Source: Axinella damicornis
Taxonomy: Eukaryota > Porifera > Demospongiae > Axinellida > Axinellidae
Reading direction: 5' to 3'
Assembly: GCA_963931865.1 (NCBI GenBank)
Contig: OZ007517.1
Coordinates: 2,154,479 to 2,218,478 of the forward strand
DNA: 64,000 nt
Shown: positions 45,701-53,586 of the stretch, one piece after another
Layout of the letters: every line of letters starts with the position of its first letter
Position numbering within the stretch: the stretch's first letter is position 1
Translations under genes and position numbers: made by a program
The notes under the pieces: model-generated
The model's input: only the letters and a program-made list of their open reading frames with translations
Told to the model about the DNA's origin: nothing
Database searches by the model: none

Positions 45701-48700
45701 TTGATGCCACGCCCAACAAAATGACACAGTTCACATTGCTGGGTGGGGTCAGTGATGGTGGCTTTGATCCAAGCAGGCATATAAAGGCCTTCCGCTCTAG
45801 GGACGATGGAATCCATGTGATTGACTATTGGCTTCAGGCCCAGGGCAAGGGCAGTAAAGGAAAGTTCTGAATGATCGCTGCAATCCAAAGTACTGTTGTA
45901 CCTTGCAACATGCTACAAGTAGACAAGGAGACATCCAATGAAAGTGTAAACTCCAACAGAAGGATGAACTAACACCAAACCATGTAATGTGATCAATGTT
46001 GGAGGTATTATACTGTTGTACATGTATGCATAACCAACAGAGCATCGACCATGCAAACTTGCGTACATAGAGACAGGTATCCGAGACCACCTGCTTCACT
46101 ATGAGAGAGAGGAGTGTCACCTCGGAGGAGTTCCCTGCCAGCCCACTACTGATGTAACTCTCCATCATAGACAGGCTAAACAGGCCTTGGAGTATGGCAT
46201 CAGCACCGATATCATTGGTGGCTCCCACTTTGTGTAGCTGTGCTTCCTGTAGAAAGAATGTACACTTAACTTATATACATCACACTACACAAGTTACCAA
46301 AATTAGCAGAGACGATAGTCGGGGGTACGATGTTGAATTTAACAAACATCGCGCATGACTTCACAAAATGATGACTATGTAGGAGTCAGACTTTGGGGAT
46401 TCCAGAAGCAGATTAACTTTACTGTGTCATGCCATCAGACCTCTCCAGAGACACCATGCTTTAATGTCAAGCATTGTACACACATTGGTGAATTACTTTG
46501 GTATAGGCTGTGGGGATCTCACTACTTTCAAACATGTTCAGTTACATGTATTATATTATCACGTACTGTAAACTTCTTGAGGACTTCCATCCCTTCTTTC
46601 AGTGTCCTTAGAGGGTTTTCGGACCTGTCTGAAGTCTGCCGACGAGTTAACTGTCTGTGACTTTCGATTGGAAAACTGGAGGCAATGAACACAAAACTGA
46701 CCAGCAGTAGTGCAGAGATTGGAGAGTTTTGGAGAAAGAAGTTCATTTGCAAGTTGCCCATGTCTTCAATATAATGAAATGGCTGTTGATTGGTATCGTG
46801 ATAGGAGGACGTCTTCGGTAAACTCTTTTGCTCTTTCGAATCGATGTGATGGAGAACTGATGCCACGTGCAGCCTTTTATACATTAACCGCTGCACGACT
46901 AGCAAATCTCCCACAAAAAAATATTCCCAAGGAAGAGAAATCATCATTAGGGTGTGAGGTGTGGAAATAGGGAGATACGTTGTTGAACTGAATACCGTCC
47001 CACTGCAACACGGCGTACGTACCACCCCCCAAAAAAGAATAACAGTTAACAACAAAGTTATCAATTTTGCTTCGAACTTTGAAAAACATGGAACACGCTG
47101 AACATTTCCTAATTTCCAATTCCCTTAACACCAAAACTTCCTCTGGACACGACGAGGTAGAAAACAGACAAAACAAAGTTTATTAATACCCAACTCCTTT
47201 TTGAATACGTACCTCACGTAACCATTTGCTGCTCATGCAAATCTCTGCAGCAAGGATTCCCAGGTGGTAGCTACAACACCAACTATAGCTTCCTGTGTAC
47301 AGCATGGCAAGTCAACAGATGGTACAACACAATGTTTTAAAACGTTTTTGACTCATGCCCTGTTTGTGTTATACACTGTATACTTGAGCAATGTTATAGC
47401 AACATATACTGATATATCAATAAACCGTGGCGCTAATTTCCTGGTGGTTCCTCCTGTGTACAGCATGCTAATCAACAGGGGACTCCAGTTGCTAAATCTA
47501 AAATAGATTATTGATGTAACGTCAGCCTGCACGCATAGTGCCACAGAAAAAACACCCGACAAAGAAATTTTGTTTCACAAACAGGAGCAGTGGTGCATTG
47601 CAAAACACTGTATTAACATTTTAAATGTAAGCCAGAAATGATATGATTGAGGGATTTCCCCCTCTTTGAGCATCATTACCTAATGCTGACATACTCTCAG
47701 TGGTACGTACTATCTTACGTGGTCATATCACCTTTGATGGTCAGTTTCATAAAATAAAAAAACTAGAGGTGCTCAGCAGAGCACATACCCCGTGCACAAC
47801 TTTGACTTGACAGCTATATATGCCTACCACCAATTATTCCTACAGCGTGCACGATGAGCTAGCTAGGCCACGATTTACAGCGATGTCAGTATGCGCTATG
47901 CAGAATGAGATACCGTAAGTTGTGGCAGTAATGTTAGAAATAGGGTGTGGTCAAGTTATATAAATTAGAAGCACGACTTTCACGCAGCTTTTCTCAGCCT
48001 CTCGAGTAGATCTCTGGTCTGTGAGTTATGTAGACTCTAAATTTTGACACTTCTATCCTGAAATAAGCCTTCAACAAGGACAGACTGACTGACAGACAAA
48101 CCGATCACTCTACCCCCTGCTGCACATGTGCACGGGGTAAAAACTAGAAGAAGTGCTCAGCAGAGCACGTACCCCGTGCGTTATGCACGATGAGCCGACC
48201 AATTTTTAATACAGAGATGTCAGCATGCAGAATGAGATACCATAAGTTGTGGCAGTAATGTTAAAAATAGGGGATGTTCAAGTTGTATAATTAGAAACAC
48301 GACTTTCATGCGGCTTATCTCAGCCTCTCATGACTGACTCTTCTATTCTATAGCTGAACTAAGTCGCTTCAACAAGGCCTTCACTGCTCAAACTGCTTGG
48401 ACCGACAGACAGACGGACAAACCGATTACTCTTCCCCTGCTGCGCGCATGCACACGGGGTAATTAGTAGTTACTCCAGTGACTGACTACCTCCTGGAGGC
48501 ACAGCTGGACATGTTGCCATGGTAATCGAATGTGATGACATGAAGATCGATCAGCAAAAACCAGCCAAAATGATGCCATCAAGTTTGGTTCAAACTGCAT
48601 GAAACTGTGGTCAAGGTGCATGCGCCTATACCTCCGTAGGAAGGAAATATGTACAAAACTTTGATTGACATTCCTTGAATATAAGAAGTGCATGCGCTTC

Positions 48701-50425
48701 ATTTCAAACTATAGCTCTTCCACTCCTTATAGGACCAAAAATGAGAGAGTTTCTGGAAGGAGACTCCAGTGCTTAATATTAGAGTAGCTGGGACGGGAGT
48801 CTGAACCTGCGGCTAACAGCAAATATGCCTAATTGTAACAATGCGTGCGACTACCGTATATGCTGACTTCACTCACCTGGTGAAACTGGTAGAGGTCATT
48901 GTTCTTCTCATGGAACTTTAGTCTGAGCAATTCACTCTTCAGCTTCTCCAGGAATCCTCCCGACTCACTGGCAATGAAGTTTGGGAGGATGCAGCATGGG
49001 AATGGTTTCGTCAGCAGCTCACAGCCTGTGCTTTCTGCAGGATCAAAATGCAAAATGACAATAATTGTCAGAATAATATGACAGTTCAATGAACGGCATA
49101 GAAAATCTTATTCTTTGCTTAGGCCAAATAGTCCTTGCATATACCATGAAGGTAATACGTTAGGTCTCTTGGAGTTATGTGCATAGAGCAGCTGTCCCCT
49201 GCTATCTTTCAATCTAGGGCATGTTCGTTAGAAAGGACATGTCTGTGAGAAACACAGGTATAGTTAGGCTATTCGTCGTTAAATTCTTGATGCAATCATT
49301 GATACATTCCACGTCTCTTCACCTAGTTATTAATTAGTTCGATCTGCATTTGTTTGGGGAGGAAGATTTAATTAATGTTTGGCGGGAAAGCTCCACCCCA
49401 CTGGATGAAACCCTGTTTTGAAATGTGATTGCACCGAGAACACGTACCATCATGGAAGTCCTGTCCGTTCCTGCGGAGAAAACAGAACACAATTAATATG
49501 AATGAAATTCCAGGACTCAGACATGGGTTTGTGTTTTGGGACGAGCACGAGACTCAGCCTCATCCGTGACATGGGCTTGTGTCTTGGGGTGAGAGTGAGA
49601 AATTTTAGCCACAAATCCTTCTTTAGAGAACGAGTCCTTTATAATCAAGGTGTGAGCACGGTCAGACTAGTTACCTGACGTACAGCCATATATGGTACTG
49701 CATTGCTAGCAGCTGCTGGATCCTCAGATTAATATTGTCAGGGCCACATTCACAACAGGGGGTTCTATTTACAACTGAGGGGGCACATTCGTACTACGGA
49801 AATGCATGGGGGTTCCATTTACAGTTATTATATATAAATGAGGGGTCACATTCACAGTTCTAATGCATAACTGAGAGGCCATGTTCACAGTTTGCATTCA
49901 TAAATGAGGGGCCACATACATTTTATAGATGAGGGGCCACTTTTCACAAACGAAGTGGATATTGGTCCGGCAGGAAGTAGGGCTATGGGTTAGGGTATAT
50001 TAGGGCCAGGGCCGGTTCTAGATGCGCACGGGTTTTCGGTACCTATACCTAAAGTATGTAGCTACTTCCTGCTGGACCAATATCCACGTCGTTTCATAAA
50101 TGGGGCTTTCCGTTTATAAATATGCAAATCTCAGAAATCTGACATGCAGTTGGCCGTACTTGCTAATGTAATTTTCACGGACATTGCTACAAATAACATC
50201 AACAAGCTCATAAATTGCCTGCAGAAACTGCATCGAGCAATGGATAATACTAAACCATACTAACCGCCAGCATGTCGTCAGCTGTTGCTGAAACTCTGCA
50301 CAATTGGTGTAACAGCTATTCATCTCAACAGCCTGTCCATCCACTCTGGGCCTCTTGGCCTCTGCTTCCTGGCCGCTGCTTGCATCCCCTACTTCAGCAG
50401 AACACCTTTTGCCTAGGGCCTCCAT
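27626..50425 (-). CDS. OGFOD1: Prolyl 3-hydroxylase OGFOD1 with a 17.5-kb intron hosting nested genes
   Basis: OGFOD1 is an Fe(II)/2-oxoglutarate oxygenase that hydroxylates a proline of ribosomal protein uS12/RPS23 in nucleus and cytosol. Thirteen minus-strand exons: 50265-50425, 49448-49470 (23-nt microexon), 48877-49034, 31319-31365, 30958-31148, 30675-30701, 30510-30601, 29887-30015, 29428-29541, 29034-29113, 28085-28656, 27968-28026, 27626-27808. All are GT-AG and phases agree; product 611 aa (human 542). Iron ligands are visible: H169 and D171 in [10 protein letters not shown], and H232 in KSFHQ; R244 ([11 protein letters not shown]) is the expected 2-oxoglutarate arginine. Also present are [19 protein letters not shown] across intron 3 and the C-terminal non-catalytic domain ([23 protein letters not shown]). 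An acidic Ser-rich linker explains the extra length. Intron 3 contains four other genes. The 5' end faces LSM4. Confidence 0.95.
29149..29188. mobile_element. Minimal 40-bp element, TAGCCTC family, with 9-bp TSD
   Basis: TAGCCTTGTTCCCAGGCC and its inverse separated by almost nothing, flanked by CAGTAGATC direct repeats (29140-29148, 29189-29197). In an OGFOD1 intron. Confidence 0.85.
29260..29306. mobile_element. 47-bp element, TAGTCTC variant, with 9-bp TSD
   Basis: TAGTCTCATTCCCAGACCC ... GGGTCTGGGAACGAGACTA flanked by ATGGCTAGT and ACGGCTAGT (one mismatch). In an OGFOD1 intron, about 70 bp from the previous element. Confidence 0.8.
31474..31561. mobile_element. 88-bp element, TAGTCT variant, with 8-bp TSD
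   Basis: Inverted arms TAGTCTTGGTCCCAGACCC / GGGTCTGGGGCCGAGACTA, inner arms AAACCAACCCCAG / CTGGGGTTGGTTT, flanked by ATGGAAAC repeats (31466-31473, 31562-31569). At the start of OGFOD1 intron 3. Confidence 0.8.
31608..31920. repeat. 3' flank block of the tandem units (copy 1)
   Basis: About 310 bp (ACGAGTGGGAGGGCAG ... CCAATCAGATTGC) lies downstream of nested gene 1 and recurs at 34388-34700 (unit 2), 37780-38130 (unit 3) and 42715-43085 (unit 4). It marks the 3' limit of the duplicated unit. In units 2-4 several hundred to several thousand bases of mobile-element sequence separate it from the gene. Confidence 0.75.
32111..33145 (-). CDS. Nested secreted protein gene 1 (in OGFOD1 intron 3)
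   Basis: Unrecognised family. Exons on the minus strand: 32936-33145, 32497-32661, 32111-32350; GT-AG, all phase 0; 204 aa. The N terminus [16 protein letters not shown] leads into a hydrophobic leader ([13 protein letters not shown]), read as a signal peptide. Sequons are NRSE, NSSE and NST. Exon 3 carries [28 protein letters not shown] and the tail QQCELC...DCGYFKCM. Exon 2 is 15 nt shorter than in the other three nested copies and the sequence before DAILQG differs, so this is the most diverged of the four. The shared core promoter lies 107 bp upstream of the ATG. The frame is open in all exons. Function unknown. Confidence 0.8.
33243..33260 (-). promoter_or_regulatory. Core promoter of nested gene 1 (TATA + CACGTG)
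   Basis: On the minus strand TATAAAAGG is followed three bases later by CACGTG (an E-box palindrome), 107 bp before the ATG. The same arrangement is present at all four nested genes. Confidence 0.65.
33340..34245. repeat. Upstream block of the nested genes, present three times in tandem
   Basis: A roughly 315-bp block beginning CCCAAGGAAGAGAAATC and passing through GGAGACACATTGTTGAACTG and GCAACACGGTGTACGTACC occurs at about 33340, 33660 and 34005. Single copies lie upstream of nested genes 2, 3 and 4 (about 37170, 41800, 46925) and a fragment at 38535. The block lies just upstream of the core promoters, so it may be regulatory or simply part of the duplication unit. A poly-C run of about 28 bp interrupts the second copy. 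Confidence 0.8.
34740..35690 (+). pseudogene. Decayed IS630/Tc1-like DDE transposase, unit 2
   Basis: Broken plus-strand reading frames resemble IS630/Tc1-mariner-type transposases: an HTH region ([20 protein letters not shown]), [22 protein letters not shown], then a DDE_3-like stretch [10 protein letters not shown] ... [13 protein letters not shown]. Stops and frame changes occur throughout (for example after 35078 and 35400), and the C-terminal catalytic part is not recognisable. A relic, unlikely to be active. Confidence 0.7.
35873..37007 (-). CDS. Nested secreted protein gene 2 (in OGFOD1 intron 3)
   Basis: Exons on the minus strand: 36810-37007, 36256-36435, 35873-36118; GT-AG, phase 0; 207 aa. 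Leader [19 protein letters not shown] followed by [12 protein letters not shown] suggests cleavage near residue 30. Exon 1 ends [15 protein letters not shown]; exon 2 contains [20 protein letters not shown] and [18 protein letters not shown]; exon 3 contains [15 protein letters not shown] and ends [19 protein letters not shown]. It differs from copy 1 by an extra Cys and by a small in-frame insertion in exon 3 (NSKSVIPG). Core promoter 111 bp upstream of the ATG. No frame damage is visible. Confidence 0.8.
36690..36746. repeat. (GT)n followed by a ~30-bp G run
   Basis: In intron 1 of nested gene 2. Nested gene 3 has a shorter G run (about 41132-41150) at a similar position and gene 4 lacks it. 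Confidence 0.85.
37109..37126 (-). promoter_or_regulatory. Core promoter of nested gene 2 (TATA + CACGTG)
   Basis: TATAAAAGG then GCTG and CACGTG on the minus strand, 111 bp upstream of the ATG at 37007. Conserved with the three other copies. Confidence 0.65.
39100..40230 (+). pseudogene. Decayed IS630/Tc1-like DDE transposase, unit 3
   Basis: Related to the relic in unit 2. An open stretch from 39172 encodes [40 protein letters not shown] and NMSTIC; after a roughly 400-bp interruption (39360-39760) the DDE_3-like part resumes ([18 protein letters not shown]). A further fragment of the same family lies at about 38230-38530. Not coding for a full protein. Confidence 0.7.
40491..41629 (-). 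CDS. Nested secreted protein gene 3 (in OGFOD1 intron 3)
   Basis: Exons on the minus strand: 41441-41629, 40879-41058, 40491-40724; GT-AG, phase 0; 200 aa. Signal peptide as in copy 2 (identical first 31 residues). Exon 1 lacks a few residues present in the other copies ([17 protein letters not shown]). Exon 2 begins [20 protein letters not shown] and has AGNSSE; exon 3 ends [18 protein letters not shown], two residues shorter than copies 1 and 2 and ending in Val rather than Met. All indels are multiples of three. Core promoter 111 bp upstream of the ATG. Confidence 0.8.
41731..41748 (-). promoter_or_regulatory. Core promoter of nested gene 3 (TATA + CACGTG)
   Basis: Same TATAAAAGG and CACGTG pair, 111 bp upstream of the ATG at 41629. 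Confidence 0.65.
42359..42676. mobile_element. hAT-like MITE with 8-bp target duplication
   Basis: A 318-bp insertion with inverted ends TAGGGGTGGGCGATAT / ATATTGCCCACCCCTA, flanked by perfect direct repeats GAATGCAG (42351-42358 and 42677-42684). The interior is AT-rich with many CACGATA motifs and no coding capacity. The equivalent position in unit 3 (GAATGCAG at 37742-37749) is uninterrupted, which gives an empty-site comparison. Ends and 8-bp TSD are typical of hAT elements. Confidence 0.9.
43776..44613. mobile_element. Foldback element with ~235-bp inverted repeats
   Basis: The outer ends TAAGCCAGTTGCAC and GTGCAACTGGCTTA begin imperfect inverted repeats of about 235 bp that end near GAATCGGTTGAAG / CTTCAACCGATTC. 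The middle is about 350 bp without a convincing ORF. Each arm contains a TGACGTCA site. In unit 3 the corresponding place reads continuously (TCAATTGACCTGAG near 39050). No clear TSD longer than TA. Confidence 0.8.
44620..45370 (+). pseudogene. Decayed IS630/Tc1-like DDE transposase, unit 4
   Basis: Same family, heavily deleted: the HTH part (44730-44880) and the region equivalent to [10 protein letters not shown] (45040-45080) are detectable out of frame with each other. Another piece lies at 43255-43440. In this unit an 838-bp foldback element (43776-44613) sits between the two pieces. Confidence 0.6.
45676..46761 (-). CDS. Nested secreted protein gene 4 (in OGFOD1 intron 3)
   Basis: Exons on the minus strand: 46567-46761, 46067-46246, 45676-45912; acceptors AG, donors GT (exon 1 uses GTACGT instead of GTAAGT); phase 0; 203 aa. 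Leader [19 protein letters not shown]. Exon 1 retains the HRQLTRRQT segment shared with copy 1 and ends [15 protein letters not shown]. Exon 2 begins [20 protein letters not shown]. Exon 3 contains [32 protein letters not shown] and ends [19 protein letters not shown]. Core promoter 112 bp upstream. It is the first of the array in the transcription direction of OGFOD1. Confidence 0.8.
46864..46881 (-). promoter_or_regulatory. Core promoter of nested gene 4 (TATA + CACGTG)
   Basis: Same TATAAAAGG and CACGTG pair, 112 bp upstream of the ATG at 46761. Confidence 0.65.
47770..48470. repeat. Two tandem ~350-bp elements with TACCCCGTGC ends
   Basis: Two head-to-tail copies (about 47780-48140 and 48150-48465), each starting CTCAGCAGAGCAC-TACCCCGTGC and ending GCAC-CGGGGTA after ACAGACAAACCGAT. 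The ends form short inverted repeats. In OGFOD1 intron 3 upstream of the nested array. No ORF. Confidence 0.75.
49955..50097. repeat. Inverted repeat with TGGATATTGGTCC arms
   Basis: Arms of about 28 bp (GAAGTGGATATTGGTCCGGC ... and their inverse CTGGACCAATATCCACGTCG) around an 85-bp loop, just 3' of OGFOD1 exon 1 in its first intron. Preceded at 49735-49945 by a degenerate tandem of GGGGCCACATTCACA-like units. Confidence 0.75.
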
Positions 50426-50546
50426 CTACACATGTTGTAGTATGGGCGGAGTTAAGTATCCGGAGATATACTGCTTTTCTATATAAAGCGCACTTACTAC
50501 GTTCTGTGAGCAGGGGCTGACTTTGTACATCATACAGTGATAGATC
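50426..50546. promoter_or_regulatory. Bidirectional promoter between OGFOD1 and LSM4
   Basis: Only 121 bp separate the two start codons. It contains a GC-box-like GGGCGGAG (about 50442) and a TATA-like CTATATAAAGCG (about 50478) oriented towards LSM4. Both UTRs must lie inside or overlap. Confidence 0.7.
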
Positions 50547-53518
50547 ATGGTACGAAAATGTTTGCACTAGTATAACATACTTTCAGTGTTTTCTAATGAT
50601 ACATTTCCATGCAACGTGTTTGTATCATATTTGATGCCTGTGCATGTTGCTGTGTGCTGATGTGCCTGAATGATTCTTACCTGGACTGCAGTTGCCGTTA
50701 TCACTCCTGAAAGCTGCCCAGGGTCACCCTATGGTATGCAACCATCAATAGAGTTTGCATAGTTGTCATATTGGATGGGGAGTCAGGGCAGGTCGCACCC
50801 AAACACTCTTTTTTCACAGCTGCACTGCGGGTGAAAGCTTTTCATAGCCTCATTCCCAGGCTTTCTACACCTCCAGTTTTTGATCGCTTGCAGTATGTAA
50901 AAATGCACACTGCAACGCATCCGTTTTTGCATATGGCAAGCGACCAAAACCTGGAGGTGTAGGAGGCCTGGGAACAAGCCTACTCATTTCATTGGTTTAA
51001 GGTTCCGGGATACCCAAATGTAATTAACGGGTGATTAATTAAGTGGGCGGGACTTCCTAGTTCTACAACTGATGTGGAGTTCGTTCTGGCTCACCCTAGT
51101 AAGCAAGGCCCACGCACTATGAAGTACAAGAGATGTACCATTGGATGCTGCGGAGATGAGCGGTACAAGCGCTAGGGCACATGCACTGCGTGCAGTTATC
51201 GTACGACTCTGTTACAAGGATTTTTTGACGTCAAATTTTGCAGATAGAAAGGGACATTCAGAGCACAAATCGTACTTTATCAAGACCTACCTTGCTGATA
51301 GTGGTGACAGAGACCATAGTGAAAGCCCGGGGAGGTCTACGATGAGAGATAGAATCGACGGAAGTCGAAAGTGGAAGTCACAGAGGTCAAGCCATCCCCC
51401 TTTCAGCACGTCACGTACTACTTCACGGAAAGAGCCGACTATCGCTGTTCAGCTGTCTCTGGCACTGCAACAGGTACCTCACTTTCACTCGCGGTAACAG
51501 CGCACACCCTACACTGAACGGCAGCGAAGACGTTTGACATCGAAAATCAGTGGCCATCATGAACTCGTCTTCACTATGGCAGGACAGCAGCTGTCTTGGT
51601 TAGGCGCATGCGTACAGGAAGTCACACCCATTTAATTGGCCAAATACAGGAAGTCACGCCCACTTAATTACCTAATTAGTTATTGGGTATCCCGTAACCT
51701 TAACCATTGACTATGCTGATGTTAGGTCTTTGACTGTGCATGTGACCTCCTAGGGGGGATGAGTTTCTCCCGTGAGACTGGGGCGGGTAGGAAATCGTAT
51801 TCGTAGAACTTCCAGGACAGAGTTCAGAAAGCAAGTGATTATAACTAGGTTATCGTACAATGGGGAATTTCCCGCCAGTGACATCACTACGTGCACATTC
51901 CAAATTTTGGGGGGAGCTGGATGTAAGGTTGATTCCCTTTTCAATTGCACAAATTTTACAGTGCTCGTACATAATGTCGACGGTATGTTTTTGCACTGAA
52001 AAATGGCACATTTTGCAAATTGGCAGAAACAGCACTCCTGTTCTAGAACTTTCGAATGATGTCCTTAAAATGATTTTTCATCTCAGTCACAAAATCGCAG
52101 TCGACTATGCTACATGTAGGTATCTTGGGCTAGGAATGAGATACGAAGCTGGGAATTGTACCATTGCGATCAGCATGAAGAGAGCTTTCAAACGATGTCC
52201 TTAAAATGATTTTTAATATCGGTCACATTTTTGCCAAAAATCGCACTCGACCAAAGGCTATAATCCATGGTTTTTCGTGATTTTGGGTCAAAATTCAACC
52301 GACAGCAAAATGGACATCATTGGAATGCTCCATTCATGCTGATCACAATGGTGCTAATCCCAGCTTCGTATCTCTTTCCTAGCCCAAGATACCTAGCATA
52401 TTAGTCTGCTATAACTGCATGCATAGCCTCTCAGGCCTTCTACACCTCCAGTGTTTTTGCATGCTCAAAACTGGAGGTGTAGGTCTGGAAACAAGGCTGT
52501 GCATGCCCCCCAAGACACCCTCAACAGCTAGTTTACATGTAGCAAACAAGACAAGACTTGGGTATCCAATGTGTGCTGTCGCTCACCAGGAGTGCTGTTA
52601 CTGTCGATTTTGGTTTGTTGTTCCATTTTGCCAAAAAGGTACATCTTTCCCCTCTACCTTCCTCCTCCCTCCCTCCCTCCCTCCTCTCCCTCTCCCTCCC
52701 TCCCTCCTCTCCCTCTCCCTCCCTCCCGCCTCTCCCTTCCTTCCCTCCTCTCTCCCTTCCTTCCCTCCTCTCCCTTCCTTCCCCCCTCTCCCTCCTCTCC
52801 CTTCCCTCCCTCCTCTCCCTCTCGCTTTCCTCCCTCCCCTCCTCTCCCTCCCTTCCCTCCCTTCCCTCCCTCCCCTCCCTTCCCTCCCTCCCTCCTCTCC
52901 CTTCCCTCCCTCCCCTCCCTTCCCTCCCTCCTCTCCCTTCCCTGCCTCACCTCCCTAGCTGGTGGAACTGAAGAATGGGGAAACTTACAATGGACATCTA
53001 GTGAACTGTGACAACTGGATGAATATCCAGCTGAGAGAAGTCATCTGCACATCGAGAGTAAGCAGCACCTTGGAGGAGGGGAGAGGAGAGAGGGAAAGGG
53101 GGAGAGAGGGAAAGGGGGGATAGAGGGAAAGGGGGGAGAGAGGGAAAGGGGGGACAGGGGAGAGGGAGGAGAGGAGTGACACTGGATGAATATCCAGCTG
53201 GGGGAGGTCATCTGCACATCGAGAGTAAGCTGGGAAGGGGAGAGGAGAGGAGAGTGGGAAAAGGCAATATTGGCGTGCTGTGCCAGCTGGTTGAACTGTT
53301 CTCATAGCTCCTGATTGCCCTCTAGACCTCAGCCTCGCTGCTATCAGATTCTACAATGCTGTGACCTCCATCTTGCCAATGGATAGCAACTAACTCAGCA
53401 AACGACTCTGTGTCCATCTTTGCATTTCTGGGGTCATGTAATTAATTGTAAAGTACCTGGCCCGGCCGCTGGTACGATTGTGCGGTGTGAACGGTGTCCA
53501 GTATGGTTGTAGGGTTGT

Positions 53519-53586
<68 letters not shown>

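Noticed and set aside
47780..48470. CRISPR-like or phage features in repeats
   Set aside because: Spacing, unit length and genome type are wrong; these are eukaryotic intronic repeats.
51141..51497. 118-codon ORF inside the LSM4 intron 2 inverted-repeat element
   Set aside because: No recognisable domain, no support from splice sites; listed only as part of the element.
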